Assembly (NCBI GenBank): GCA_045802605.1
Contig: JBJMQS010000057.1
Location: forward strand, 248,001 to 312,000
DNA: 64,000 bases
Direction of reading: 5' to 3'
DNA from: JBJMQS01 sp045802605
GTDB lineage: Bacteria > Planctomycetota > Planctomycetia > Gemmatales > Gemmataceae
A model generated the notes under the pieces. It was not told the DNA's origin, searched no databases, and saw only the letters and a program-made list of their open reading frames with translations. Below are positions 41,995 to 51,016 of the stretch, one piece after another (position 1 is the first letter of the stretch; each line of letters opens with the position of its first letter). The translations under genes were made by a program, and so were the position numbers.

Positions 41995-43656
41995 ATGCCG
42001 GCGCGCTCACTGCGATCCGGCTTCGCCTGCGCGATCACCTTGGCCATCGTCGGATGCGTCGGCGGCTCGCGGCATAACACGCGCGAAGCTCCGATTCCCG
42101 GCGGCGATCCGAAGCCGCCACCGCCCTCGTGGATCTCGAAATTCCTCGGTCTCGACCGCCCAATTGAACCCGTCAAGCGGCCCGCCAAGCACACTTCGGA
42201 CACCGATTTGACGGTGGACCCGTTTTTTCCCGGCGGACCCAATGCGCCGAAAACCGAATTTGTTCGACAGCCACTGACGCTCGATATCCAGGCACCGCCA
42301 ACGGTTGTTTCCGGACAAGACGTACCGGTGCGTGTCACTCTCAGAAATACGAGCGCGACAGCGCTTTCGGCCGCGAGCCTGAGCCAACAAGTTCCCGATA
42401 GCTGTCAATTGTTGCGCAGCGATCCGCCTGCCACATTGCAGGGCAACCGACTGGTATGGAATCTTCCGGCTATCCCAGCGGGTGCCAGTCAGGACGTAAC
42501 AGTAATCTACCGCCCTGCCCGTCCGGGCGTCGTCGCGCTGCGTGCTGACGCGCAGTCCACCGGCGACGTCGCTGGCTCAGCTCAAGCGAGCGTCGATGTG
42601 CAAGGGGCCGAGAGTGTCGGCACTCGCCCGGCGCCAGCTCAACTGGTGTTGCAAGTACGTGGGCCGCAAGAAACCTCGCTCGGTTCCACCGTCACTTATG
42701 ACGTAAGCCTTACGAACCCAGCTCAAGCCGCCGTCAGTCGCGTGAGCCTATCAGCAGAGTTGGATCCGGGGCTCGATCATGAAAGTGGCGCGAGGCGTTT
42801 GGAAATTCCCATTCCGATGATGGCGGCGGGCGAAACGAAGTCCGTGCAATTGCCGTTGACGGTTCATGCGGCGGGCCAGCTTCACCTCGTCCTCACGGCG
42901 ACCGGCGAAGGGGCCGCGACTCGCCGGGAGTGCACGCTGGAGGTCCAGGCAACGCGATTGGAAGTGGGCCTGACAGGGCCAGATCGCGTGATGGTCGGGC
43001 AGCCAGCGACCTGGAACGTCCGAGTCGTCAATCCGGGTGCGGGCACGGCGGAAAACGTCGTCGTCCGGGTGCAACTGCCGGCCGAACTTACCTACCGCGC
43101 CGCGACAATGGGCGGGCAGATCGACCGTGGACAAGTCGTTTGGCAGTTGGGCCGATTGAATTCGCGTGAAGAGCGAAACGTGCAATTCACAGCCATTGCG
43201 AATCGACTCTTGGATCGAACGTCGATGATTGCCACCGCCACGGCAGACCGCACGCCAGAAGTACGAGCAGACCGCTCGGTGGAAGTGTTCGGCTCGCCGG
43301 TCCTGAAGGCGAGCATCCGTGGTTCCGAGTCCGCCGTCGAAGTGGGCAACCGCGTGATTTATGCCGTGGAACTTCGCAACGCGGGCGCGGTACCAGTGCG
43401 CGATGTTAATGTCGCCGTCAACTTTGCCGATCAGCTCAAGCCGCTATTTGGAGCGGGTCCAACGGTAGTCAGAATCGAAGGCACGCGAGTCAGTTGCGGC
43501 CGTGTCTCGGAAATAGCTCCGGGCGATGCCGTCATGTTCCGCATCGAAGCCGAAGGCTTTGTCGCCGGCGACGCTCGCGTCATGGTTGAAGCCACGAGCG
43601 CCGGCGGCGAGCCGCAAAGCCAGAGCGAGACGACGCGGGTGGCGCCCAAACGGTAA
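41995..43656 (+). CDS. DUF11-repeat lipoprotein
   Basis: The ATG 41995 follows GGGAGGG (41981-41987) and gives 553 residues. The signal ends TLAIVGCVGG, a lipobox. Four beta-sandwich repeats of the DUF11/CARDB type follow (RVTLRNTSATALSAASLSQQ, TYDVSLTNPAQAAVSRVSLS, WNVRVVNPGAGTAENVVVRV, YAVELRNAGAVPVRDVNVAV). Each has an N-P/A-G or NxG turn. DUF11 repeats build extended surface or periplasmic structures. It faces the POT transporter gene. Confidence 0.85.
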   Translation: MPARSLRSGFACAITLAIVGCVGGSRHNTREAPIPGGDPKPPPPSWISKFLGLDRPIEPVKRPAKHTSDTDLTVDPFFPGGPNAPKTEFVRQPLTLDIQAPPTVVSGQDVPVRVTLRNTSATALSAASLSQQVPDSCQLLRSDPPATLQGNRLVWNLPAIPAGASQDVTVIYRPARPGVVALRADAQSTGDVAGSAQASVDVQGAESVGTRPAPAQLVLQVRGPQETSLGSTVTYDVSLTNPAQAAVSRVSLSAELDPGLDHESGARRLEIPIPMMAAGETKSVQLPLTVHAAGQLHLVLTATGEGAATRRECTLEVQATRLEVGLTGPDRVMVGQPATWNVRVVNPGAGTAENVVVRVQLPAELTYRAATMGGQIDRGQVVWQLGRLNSREERNVQFTAIANRLLDRTSMIATATADRTPEVRADRSVEVFGSPVLKASIRGSESAVEVGNRVIYAVELRNAGAVPVRDVNVAVNFADQLKPLFGAGPTVVRIEGTRVSCGRVSEIAPGDAVMFRIEAEGFVAGDARVMVEATSAGGEPQSQSETTRVAPKR

Positions 43657-43663
43657 ACGTCAT

Positions 43664-45226
43664 TTACGTAATGCCGGCCGCAGCCGCGTCCGCGTGACTT
43701 CGTTCAAATCGCTTGCCGATGAAAATAAACGCCACAGCGGCGAATAGTACGACACCGGCAGTGATCCCGAAGAATTCTCCCGGCATCAGAGAGCCACGCT
43801 TTTCGATGGGGTCGATTAGCGATCCACCATAGAACTTAGTCCAACCCATATTCAAGAAGTTCGCGATCGCATTTGTCACCAAGAAGCATGCGGTCACGAA
43901 GCTCTTCATGCTCTTTGGGGCGGCGGCGTAAGCAATATCGAGCATGGTGCCATACAACAGAACTTCGCCAAACGTCAGGACAACGTACGCCATCGCGGGC
44001 CACCATACGGAGACTTTCACCGTCGAAACTTCGACCGACGCGTCGCCCCGCATGACATACTCGGTATGCCCCTGAACGAGGTATCCTGCCACGGACATGA
44101 TGCCGACCGCGGCGGCGGTAAGCACGAAGCCCGCCAAAACTTTACGCATCGGCGTGAAAATTCGCATATCTGGGTCGTAATACGCGAACACGAAATTGAA
44201 GACCGGAATTAAAATGATGACGAACAGCGCATTCAAGAACTGCAACTGATCTGGAGTAATTGTCTTTTCAACGAAGGGCAAACGCAGGTCGACATAGTCA
44301 CGCGTGAAGAGAATCCAAAGCGTATCGTTATGCTCGTAGCCGAACCAAAATAAAACGACGAGCGCGAAAATGCCGAAGAGCCGACCCAGAGTTTGCCACT
44401 GCAAACGGCGTTGTTCGGGCGTCAACTCGTGACGCTCAACGCGTTCAACAGCGTAGGAAGGTTTGCCAATCGCAAACACGGCCAGGGCTCCGACCATCAA
44501 CCATGCGGGAAACTGAAAGGCGACAGAATACGCCGCGCGAACGACGTCATTTGGTGCGAACTCAACAATATCCTCACCGCGTTGTGCCGCCGCTTCCGCA
44601 AGGACGCGTACTTCGGGGGTCACATGTGAAAGGATGTACCGATTTCGAATTTCGGGAAGTGCGAGTTGCGAAATCAGCGCCCCGACATTCACAGAGAGAT
44701 AAAACCACAGAAATGCCGAGCTGCGAAGACGCTCTTGGTTCGGTCTCTTCTGATCGTAGGTCTGCCCCATCAAAGTGGAGATGTTCGGTTTGATAACGCC
44801 GCTACCACATGCCAGTAGAATCAGTGACCCGAATAACATGACTTGATCCGCGGGCATGCCAAACATCGTCTGTTGCGCTTGACCCGATGCCGCCAACAGA
44901 AATTGGCCCGCGACATATGGGACGGAGAATCCAACAATCGTCCAATACCGGCCGAGCCATCGATCCGCGATGAACCCCCCTGCGAGAGGCAAAAAGTAGC
45001 ACGCCATTTTGAATGCGGAGTACGCGGGTCCGGCGTCGGTCGCCGAGATGCGCAGCGCTTGCGTGATGAACAACATCAAAACAGCGCGCATACCGTAATA
45101 AGAACTGCGCTCTGCGAATTCACCCCAGAAGAAAAACCAAATCGCCGGCGGATGGCCCTTCGCCCCAACGACCAACGGTTTAGCCCCGGCTGCGGCGAGG
45201 CCGGAGTCTGGAGTCGGGTCGTCCAT
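43664..45226 (-). CDS. Proton-dependent oligopeptide transporter (POT/PTR2 family)
   Basis: This 520-residue MFS protein has 12-14 helices and the POT signature GEFAERSSYYGMRAVLMLFI (ExxERxxYYG) in helix 1, GGFIADRWLGRYWTIVGFSV, and VIKPNISTLMGQTYDQKRPN. It couples uptake of di- and tripeptides to protons. Helix H7 (FVEKTITPDQLQFLNALFVI) and the central extension are typical of bacterial members. It is divergent from queG (85 bp). Confidence 0.92.
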   Translation of the reverse strand: MDDPTPDSGLAAAGAKPLVVGAKGHPPAIWFFFWGEFAERSSYYGMRAVLMLFITQALRISATDAGPAYSAFKMACYFLPLAGGFIADRWLGRYWTIVGFSVPYVAGQFLLAASGQAQQTMFGMPADQVMLFGSLILLACGSGVIKPNISTLMGQTYDQKRPNQERLRSSAFLWFYLSVNVGALISQLALPEIRNRYILSHVTPEVRVLAEAAAQRGEDIVEFAPNDVVRAAYSVAFQFPAWLMVGALAVFAIGKPSYAVERVERHELTPEQRRLQWQTLGRLFGIFALVVLFWFGYEHNDTLWILFTRDYVDLRLPFVEKTITPDQLQFLNALFVIILIPVFNFVFAYYDPDMRIFTPMRKVLAGFVLTAAAVGIMSVAGYLVQGHTEYVMRGDASVEVSTVKVSVWWPAMAYVVLTFGEVLLYGTMLDIAYAAAPKSMKSFVTACFLVTNAIANFLNMGWTKFYGGSLIDPIEKRGSLMPGEFFGITAGVVLFAAVAFIFIGKRFERSHADAAAAGIT

Positions 45227-45311
45227 ATATACCTCGTGGTAAGATGTGGCTTTGCAGGGTTGAACCGGATTCTATTCGCCAACCCGCTCTTCGCAAGCGT
45301 GAGTCGAGTGA

Positions 45312-46337
45312 ATGCAGAGTTTGGAAAGTCAGCTCAAACAGTACGCACGGGAAATTCGTTTCTCTCTCGTCGGCATCGCCGCGGCGGGCCCCGCCGACCA
45401 TTTCGATCGCTTCGAAGCCTGGCTGGACCAGGGTTATCAAGGCCAAATGGCCTATATGCAGGACCAGGCGGAGGCCCGCCGTCGGCCGGACGCGATCTTG
45501 CCGGACGTCCGAAGCGTGATCATGCTCGGCATGGATGACGATCAGCAAGTCGAATCGCAACCTGGAGATCATCCAATACCCAAACACCCCGCCAAGGTTG
45601 CTCGATTCGCCCGAGGAGGCGACTATCATCAGGTGCTTTGGGATCGCCTTCGACAGATTCAGGTCTGGCTGGAACGCGCAATGCCCGGCTGCCGGACCCG
45701 AGGCGTGGCCGATAGCGCGCCGCTCTTGGAGCGCGAATTTGCCCGCCGAGCGGGCCTCGGCTGGTTTGGCAAAAACACGATGTTGATCAATAAGCACCGC
45801 GGCAGCTTCATCTTGCTTGGGGCTGTATTGACCGATGTGAAGTTGAAACCGGACGAAGCTCATGAGCGAGCACATTGCGGCACATGCACGGCTTGCCTGG
45901 AAGCTTGCCCGACCGATGCGTTTCCCGCGCCCGGAGTGCTCGACGCTCGCAAATGCATCAGTTATCTAAATATCGAAGTCAAAGGGCCAATTCCGGAACA
46001 GCATCGTAAGGATCTTGGCGACTGGCTTTACGGTTGCGACATCTGCCAGGATGTTTGTCCTTGGAATCGCAAAGCCTACGGCGGGCCGGACGTTTATGAA
46101 GCCGAGGAGATTCTTGCGCTGACACCTGACGAATACAATCGCCGCTTTCGGCACACCACGATGCACCGTGCGAAACGCCGTGGCCTGGCCCGCAATGCGG
46201 CCATCATCCTCGGCAACACCGGTGACCCCGAGGCACTGTCGGCTCTGCGCAGTGCTTTGAGCGATACCGAGGAGAGCGTCCGCGACGCTGCCGCCTGGGC
46301 CATCGAGCAAATTGAATCGCGCATTGGTGGCCACTGA
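45312..46337 (+). CDS. queG: Epoxyqueuosine reductase
   Basis: This 341-residue enzyme, with cobalamin and two 4Fe-4S clusters, converts epoxyqueuosine to queuosine at tRNA position 34. Visible: start YAREIRFSLVGIAAAGPADH, VADSAPLLEREFARRAGLGW with FGKNTMLINKHRGSF, cluster 1 CGTCTACLEACPTDAF, cluster 2 CDICQDVCPWN, and a HEAT-like repeat at the end (NTGDPEALSALRSALSDTEE). It is shorter than E. coli QueG (379) because the C-terminal domain is reduced. No other queuosine gene is in the window. Confidence 0.95.
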   Translation: MQSLESQLKQYAREIRFSLVGIAAAGPADHFDRFEAWLDQGYQGQMAYMQDQAEARRRPDAILPDVRSVIMLGMDDDQQVESQPGDHPIPKHPAKVARFARGGDYHQVLWDRLRQIQVWLERAMPGCRTRGVADSAPLLEREFARRAGLGWFGKNTMLINKHRGSFILLGAVLTDVKLKPDEAHERAHCGTCTACLEACPTDAFPAPGVLDARKCISYLNIEVKGPIPEQHRKDLGDWLYGCDICQDVCPWNRKAYGGPDVYEAEEILALTPDEYNRRFRHTTMHRAKRRGLARNAAIILGNTGDPEALSALRSALSDTEESVRDAAAWAIEQIESRIGGH

Positions 46338-47038
46338 TGTATCCTCACCGCATCCGTCTCCGAGGCCCCTGGGAGGCGAAGTTCGCGTCAAGCGATGGGC
46401 AGAGTGAGGAAAAGCGGCTGAACTTTCCTTCGACATGGGCGGCGCTTCCCCAAGACCTAAATGGACCTGTCCGTTTGGTGCGCAACTTTGGTCGGCCGCG
46501 CGAACTGGACGAAAACGAACATGTTTGGCTGACTTGGTCAGGTGTTACCGCGACCGCAAGTCTGCAATTCAATTCAGATTTGCTAGGAAATGCGATTTCG
46601 CATTCAGGGTCAGTTGAGGTCACTTCACACATCCGAGAACGGAACGAATTGATCGTCGAGTTTGGATCACCCGGTTCGCCCGGCGCTGGCTTCGGAGACT
46701 TTGCCCTGGAAGTTCGCGGGCCGGTATATATCGAGGGGGCTCGGTTCGTACCGGAGGGTAGCTCGGTCGAAGGCGCCGTTCGAGGTGAACTGGTAAAGAA
46801 CTTGGAACTTTATCTCCTGATGTTTGGCCTAACAGTCCACAGGCAGCTAATTGAGCTCTTGCCCTCGGGGATGGCTTTCTCAATCCCCTGCCCCCGGCCA
46901 ACGGCTGTGCCAAAAACCAGGGAATTTCCTCCAATCCGGCTGGAATTGATCGAAGGCTCCAATCTTTGGTGGCGAGTGGATTTGCCGGTCGATTTTGCCT
47001 CACCGGATTCCTCGATTCCTGCGGCAAGTGCGGATTAA
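46337..47038 (+). CDS. Hypothetical protein overlapping queG
   Basis: The start ATG shares its first A with the queG TGA stop (TGATG), so the two are translationally coupled. The protein has 233 residues. The first half (HRIRLRGPWEAKFASS and VRLVRNFGRPRELDENEHVW, then VTSHIRERNELIVEFGSPGS) resembles the beta-sandwich (jelly-roll) domain at the start of glycoside hydrolase family 2 enzymes by eye. The second half is helical and unrecognised. No signal peptide is visible. Its job is unknown. Confidence 0.65.
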   Translation: MYPHRIRLRGPWEAKFASSDGQSEEKRLNFPSTWAALPQDLNGPVRLVRNFGRPRELDENEHVWLTWSGVTATASLQFNSDLLGNAISHSGSVEVTSHIRERNELIVEFGSPGSPGAGFGDFALEVRGPVYIEGARFVPEGSSVEGAVRGELVKNLELYLLMFGLTVHRQLIELLPSGMAFSIPCPRPTAVPKTREFPPIRLELIEGSNLWWRVDLPVDFASPDSSIPAASAD

Positions 47039-47257
47039 TGCTCGGATTCGACCGCCCGAACCGTCCAATTCCACAGTGTTTGTGGCGTGGCTCCTTGACT
47101 GGCACCGAATAATCCCCTTAGCCGTCCAACCATACTCGCGGCGTTTCGCCACGCTGGCAAAGTACGCCAAACGGCTCAGTCGTAGCGGCCTCATCGAGCC
47201 TACCTAACCGCCGACATCGACTCCGTTTATCTGTTAGCGCGAATCAGGAGATTTGAG

Positions 47258-49786
47258 ATGGCAATTCGGTTTTCTCGCTGGCTTGGTTCGGTTCGCCGCT
47301 ATTTTGGGCAACCGAAGACCATTCGCCGGCAAAGCCACGACATTCGTGCTCGCATGGAACGGTTGGAAGAGAAGCTTTCGCCAGCCGTCTTTAGCGGCGG
47401 CTTGTCGGTCGCATCCGGCGACGTCGATGGCGACGGATTCAACGATATCGTCGTCGGGGCCGGACCTGGGGGATCACCGCGCGTCACTGTGTACAGCGGC
47501 AAGACCGGCGCGATTATGCGCTCCTTTGATGCCTTCGAAAGCACGTTCCAAGGCGGCGTCAACGTTGCCGTCGGCGACCTCAATGGCGATGGCCGGGCCG
47601 ACGTGATTATTGGCGCGGGCCGCGGCGGCACACCCCGCGTCAAAGCCGTGGATATTTTGTCGGGCATCACGATGCTCGACTTCCTGGCCTACAACAAGCG
47701 ATTCATCGGTGGCGTCAACGTTGCAGCGGCCGACCTGCAAGGCGATGGCAAGGCTGACATCATTACTGCTCCGGGTGCCGGCGGCGGGCCCCACGTGCAA
47801 GCATTCGACGGTTCAACGGGCAAGCTCATCCTCAGCTTCTTCGCGTTTGACTCCGGGTTCACAGGTGGTGTCAACATCGCAGCCGGCGATATCACCGGCG
47901 ATGGCAAAGCCGACATCGTTGCCGGTGCGGGTGCCGGCGGAGCGCCATTGGTGAGCGTGTTCGAGCCGTTTAACGGCAATCGCAATGAAAGAAACTTCTT
48001 CGCTTACGACCCGTCGTTCCACGGTGGCGTGAACGTTGGCGTCGCCAATATTAGCGATTCTAAAGGCCTCGATATTGTTACCGGTGCCGGTCCGGGCGGC
48101 GGGCCCCACGTTCAAGTGTTCAACAGCGCGACGGGCAATGCCATTCGCAGCTTCTACGCTTACGATGCCCACTACACCGGGGGCGTGGACGTCGCGGTCA
48201 ACGATGTAGATCTCAACGGCGTCGGCGCTCAGGAACTCTTGGTAGCTCCCGAGACCAATGGCGGTCCACACGTTCGCGTCTTTGACGGGGACAATCTCGC
48301 GAGCATCGCGAACTTCTTTGCCTTCGGCGAAACGACCGCCAATCCGCTTCCCACCGGTCCGTTTGCCGTCGCCAAAGAACTGACTCCTCCGGTCCTCCAG
48401 ATCATTAGCCCCACTAATTCGCCCACCCAGAACACGAATTTGACGATCACGGGCCGAGCTTCGGATGCGGAATCGGGCCTCTCGTCCGTTCAAGTATCAG
48501 TCGATAAAGGCTCATTGCAGAACCTCGCGTTCGACGCCTCGGGCAACTTCTCGTTCACAACGAGCTTCCCAACCAACGGGCAGCAAGACGGCACTCATAA
48601 CCTGGTCTTCCAAGCGAAGGATAAAGCTGGCAATGTGACGAGTTCGACCGTCACGTTTACCCTGGATACGTTCGTGACTGTCCCGATCACGGGCTTGGCG
48701 GATGCATCGGATACCGGCACCAAGGGCGATTTGATTACGTCGTTGACGCCTGTCACGCTGACCGGCAAGACCGATGCCAACACCGATGTCACGATCGTAG
48801 AGACTGGAGCGACAACTAAATCCGACGCTTCGGGCGCCTTCACATTCAACAACGTTGTGTTGAACGCTGGCGCCAATACCTTCACAATCAAAGCGACCGA
48901 CTCGTTAGGTAATACTTCGCAAAATACGTTGGTCATCACCAAGAATTCGGCTCCCACTGTGACATCGCCAATTAGCGACGTCAATGTCGCACAGAACGCG
49001 CCGAACACGGTCATCAATCTGTCGAACAACTTTGGCGACGTCGACATCGTCAATAGCGTCGTTCGCTTTAATACAACGCTCGGTCCGGTCGATGTGCAAT
49101 TGTTCGATCAACAAACACCGTTGACGGTCGCCAACTTCCTCAACTATGTGATGCGCGGCGATTACAACAGCTCAATCTTCCATCGATTGGTGAACAACTT
49201 CGTGCTTCAGGGAGGTGGCTTCCAGTTCCATACCAACCCGTCACGGCTAGACCAGATCGCAACCGATCCCGCCATTCAAAATGAGCCCGGCATTTCGAAT
49301 ACCCGCGGCACGATTGCGATGGCGAAATTCGGCGGCGACCCGAATAGCGCCACCAGCCAGTTCTTCTTCAATCTGGGCGACAACTCGGGCAACCTCGACG
49401 TCCAGAACGGTGGATTCACCGTATTTGGCCGCGTCACCGCCGGCATGGACGTCATTGACAAGTTTGCTCAGTTCCAGATCACGAACCACGGCGGCACGTT
49501 CAACGAGTTGCCGTTGACCAACTACAACGGCTCTAACTTCCCGACCGATACGGTCTTCAATAACTACGCGGGCGTCACCAGTGTTTCGCTGGTGCGCCGC
49601 AGTGATCGCTTGACCTTCTCAGTCGTGAGCAACTCCAATGCGGCCCTCGTGACGCCGACCATTTCAGGAAACAACCTGACGTTGGCATATGCCCCCAATC
49701 AAACGGGCACGGCTACGATCACCGTGCGAGCGACCGATTTGGATGGGTCATTTGTTGAGGATACATTCACGGTCAATGTGACCTGA
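47258..49786 (+). CDS. Secreted FG-GAP repeat / Ig-like / cyclophilin fusion protein
   Basis: This 842-residue protein starts at ATG 47258 with CAGGAG upstream. Order: an Arg-rich N-terminus with ARMERLEEKLSPAVFSGG, an LExxLxP motif often seen at the start of planctomycete surface proteins; six FG-GAP/VCBS-like repeats at about 45-365, with DVDGDGFNDIVVGAGPGGSP and variants; an Ig-like region at about 375-560. Next comes a cyclophilin domain at about 600-760 (NTTLGPVDVQLFDQQTPLTV, YNSSIFHRLVNNFVLQGGGF with the catalytic FHR, and NSATSQFFFNLGDNSGNLDV), then a last beta domain with cadherin-like NQTGTATITVRATDLDGSF. It is secreted, perhaps cell-wall bound. A strong terminator follows it. Confidence 0.85.
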   Translation: MAIRFSRWLGSVRRYFGQPKTIRRQSHDIRARMERLEEKLSPAVFSGGLSVASGDVDGDGFNDIVVGAGPGGSPRVTVYSGKTGAIMRSFDAFESTFQGGVNVAVGDLNGDGRADVIIGAGRGGTPRVKAVDILSGITMLDFLAYNKRFIGGVNVAAADLQGDGKADIITAPGAGGGPHVQAFDGSTGKLILSFFAFDSGFTGGVNIAAGDITGDGKADIVAGAGAGGAPLVSVFEPFNGNRNERNFFAYDPSFHGGVNVGVANISDSKGLDIVTGAGPGGGPHVQVFNSATGNAIRSFYAYDAHYTGGVDVAVNDVDLNGVGAQELLVAPETNGGPHVRVFDGDNLASIANFFAFGETTANPLPTGPFAVAKELTPPVLQIISPTNSPTQNTNLTITGRASDAESGLSSVQVSVDKGSLQNLAFDASGNFSFTTSFPTNGQQDGTHNLVFQAKDKAGNVTSSTVTFTLDTFVTVPITGLADASDTGTKGDLITSLTPVTLTGKTDANTDVTIVETGATTKSDASGAFTFNNVVLNAGANTFTIKATDSLGNTSQNTLVITKNSAPTVTSPISDVNVAQNAPNTVINLSNNFGDVDIVNSVVRFNTTLGPVDVQLFDQQTPLTVANFLNYVMRGDYNSSIFHRLVNNFVLQGGGFQFHTNPSRLDQIATDPAIQNEPGISNTRGTIAMAKFGGDPNSATSQFFFNLGDNSGNLDVQNGGFTVFGRVTAGMDVIDKFAQFQITNHGGTFNELPLTNYNGSNFPTDTVFNNYAGVTSVSLVRRSDRLTFSVVSNSNAALVTPTISGNNLTLAYAPNQTGTATITVRATDLDGSFVEDTFTVNVT

Positions 49787-49800
49787 TCCACCTGATTACG

Positions 49801-49845
49801 AAAACAGCCGGATGCACTGTGAAGTGCATCCGGCTGTTTTTTATT
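49801..49845 (+). terminator. Rho-independent terminator of the FG-GAP gene
   Basis: The arms 49801-49818 and 49823-49840 pair perfectly over 18 bp around GTGA and are followed by TTATT. The A-run at the 5' end and T-run at the 3' end make it usable for the convergent gene (49856-50992) too. Confidence 0.9.
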
Positions 49846-49855
49846 GGTTTCGCTG

Positions 49856-50992
49856 TCACTGCTCGGTTTTCTGCTCATCGGTTGGTGGTGGCGAAAATGC
49901 CACCTCTTTCATGTACTCGTCGGGGAGCATGAATGAGTTTGCCAGAAATTCATCGTCCTCTTCATTGAGAAGTTCGGGGAATCGGTAAGGCAGGACCAGT
50001 ACGGAAAAGATTTCCTGAACACCTTCTTCGAAGCGTAGAAATGCAACAATTTGGCCCGTGCGAAGATCAACGACCCAAACGCCGCATGAGCGATCTTCCG
50101 GCTTAGGCAGACGCTCCGTTATAGGAATCCCGCTGAAGACCGCCGATTCGCGCACCTGTGACAATCCAATAAATGCGTACGGTCCGAAGAAATCTACGCC
50201 GCGGGTAAACCCAGGCAACATGCAAACATGATCGAGGCGGCCCGAGCTTTCATCGACTAAAGAGATACTTCCCGCACCCGATTCCAAAATCCAAAGTCGC
50301 TCGTTATACCAACGCGGCGAATGGGGCATCGACAGACCCTGACTAATGAATTCGTTGGAATCGAAGTCCATCAATACTCCGCCGCGCGCCTTATTTTCGC
50401 GCCACCCGGCGTTGGTGTCGGTCGCGCCAAGCGCAGTTACGTATTTGATTTTGCCGTTTCGCACGCCGAACGCGTTCAAATGGCATCGATCTTCGGAGGC
50501 GAGTGCCGTGACGAATTTAGGCCGCCATCGGGGTATGAAGCTGGCGTCTTTCCGCAGTGTACAAATGCAAGAAAAGCGTGTGTTTACCAACCAGATTTCA
50601 TTCTCCACCCAAGCCATCTCGTGAATGCCGATGTTCCCGGTGAAGTGGGTGTATCGCGGCATGAAGCAGGCGTCGTGCTTGCCTTCAGGCTTGAGCTTGA
50701 CCGCAACGTCGTACTGATTGACCATTTCCTGCACGTCGAGCTTGGTGCCAATTGCCAAGCGGCCTTCGTGCAACGCCATGCCCATGGGCGTATTGAAGTT
50801 GCGGAAGTGAGTGTTGAGTTTGTCACCTTCGGCGCGAGCGATAATAACCTTGCCGGCTTGATAGGTAGAAATGGCGATCGATACACCGAGCTGCTTGAGT
50901 AGCTGCGGCATGCTCGTGGTATGTACGCTGCGAAGCTTCGCCGCGCCATCTTCTTCTTCAGCCTTGGGAGCGTCTGTTTTTTCTTCTGCCAT
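49856..50992 (-). CDS. TIGR03032/DUF4915 family protein
   Basis: This 378-residue protein matches the TIGR03032 type, as I recall it: LKQLGVSIAISTYQAGKVII, NFNTPMGMALHEGRLAIGTK, GIHEMAWVENEIWLVNTRFS, CHLNAFGVRNGKIKYVTALG, then GAGSISLVDESSGRLDHVCM and LPGFTRGVDFFGPYAFIGLS. The alternating strand pattern suggests a beta-propeller. There is no signal peptide, and the N-terminus is acidic. The function is not known. Relatives occur beside glycosyltransferases and TPR proteins elsewhere, but none here. Confidence 0.8.
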   Translation of the reverse strand: MAEEKTDAPKAEEEDGAAKLRSVHTTSMPQLLKQLGVSIAISTYQAGKVIIARAEGDKLNTHFRNFNTPMGMALHEGRLAIGTKLDVQEMVNQYDVAVKLKPEGKHDACFMPRYTHFTGNIGIHEMAWVENEIWLVNTRFSCICTLRKDASFIPRWRPKFVTALASEDRCHLNAFGVRNGKIKYVTALGATDTNAGWRENKARGGVLMDFDSNEFISQGLSMPHSPRWYNERLWILESGAGSISLVDESSGRLDHVCMLPGFTRGVDFFGPYAFIGLSQVRESAVFSGIPITERLPKPEDRSCGVWVVDLRTGQIVAFLRFEEGVQEIFSVLVLPYRFPELLNEEDDEFLANSFMLPDEYMKEVAFSPPPTDEQKTEQ

Positions 50993-51016
50993 GTCTAAGT
51001 TCCAGTTGCAAGTGAG

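Noticed and set aside
47813..48493. 226-residue minus-strand frame in the FG-GAP gene
   Set aside because: Shadow of the repeat-encoding strand.
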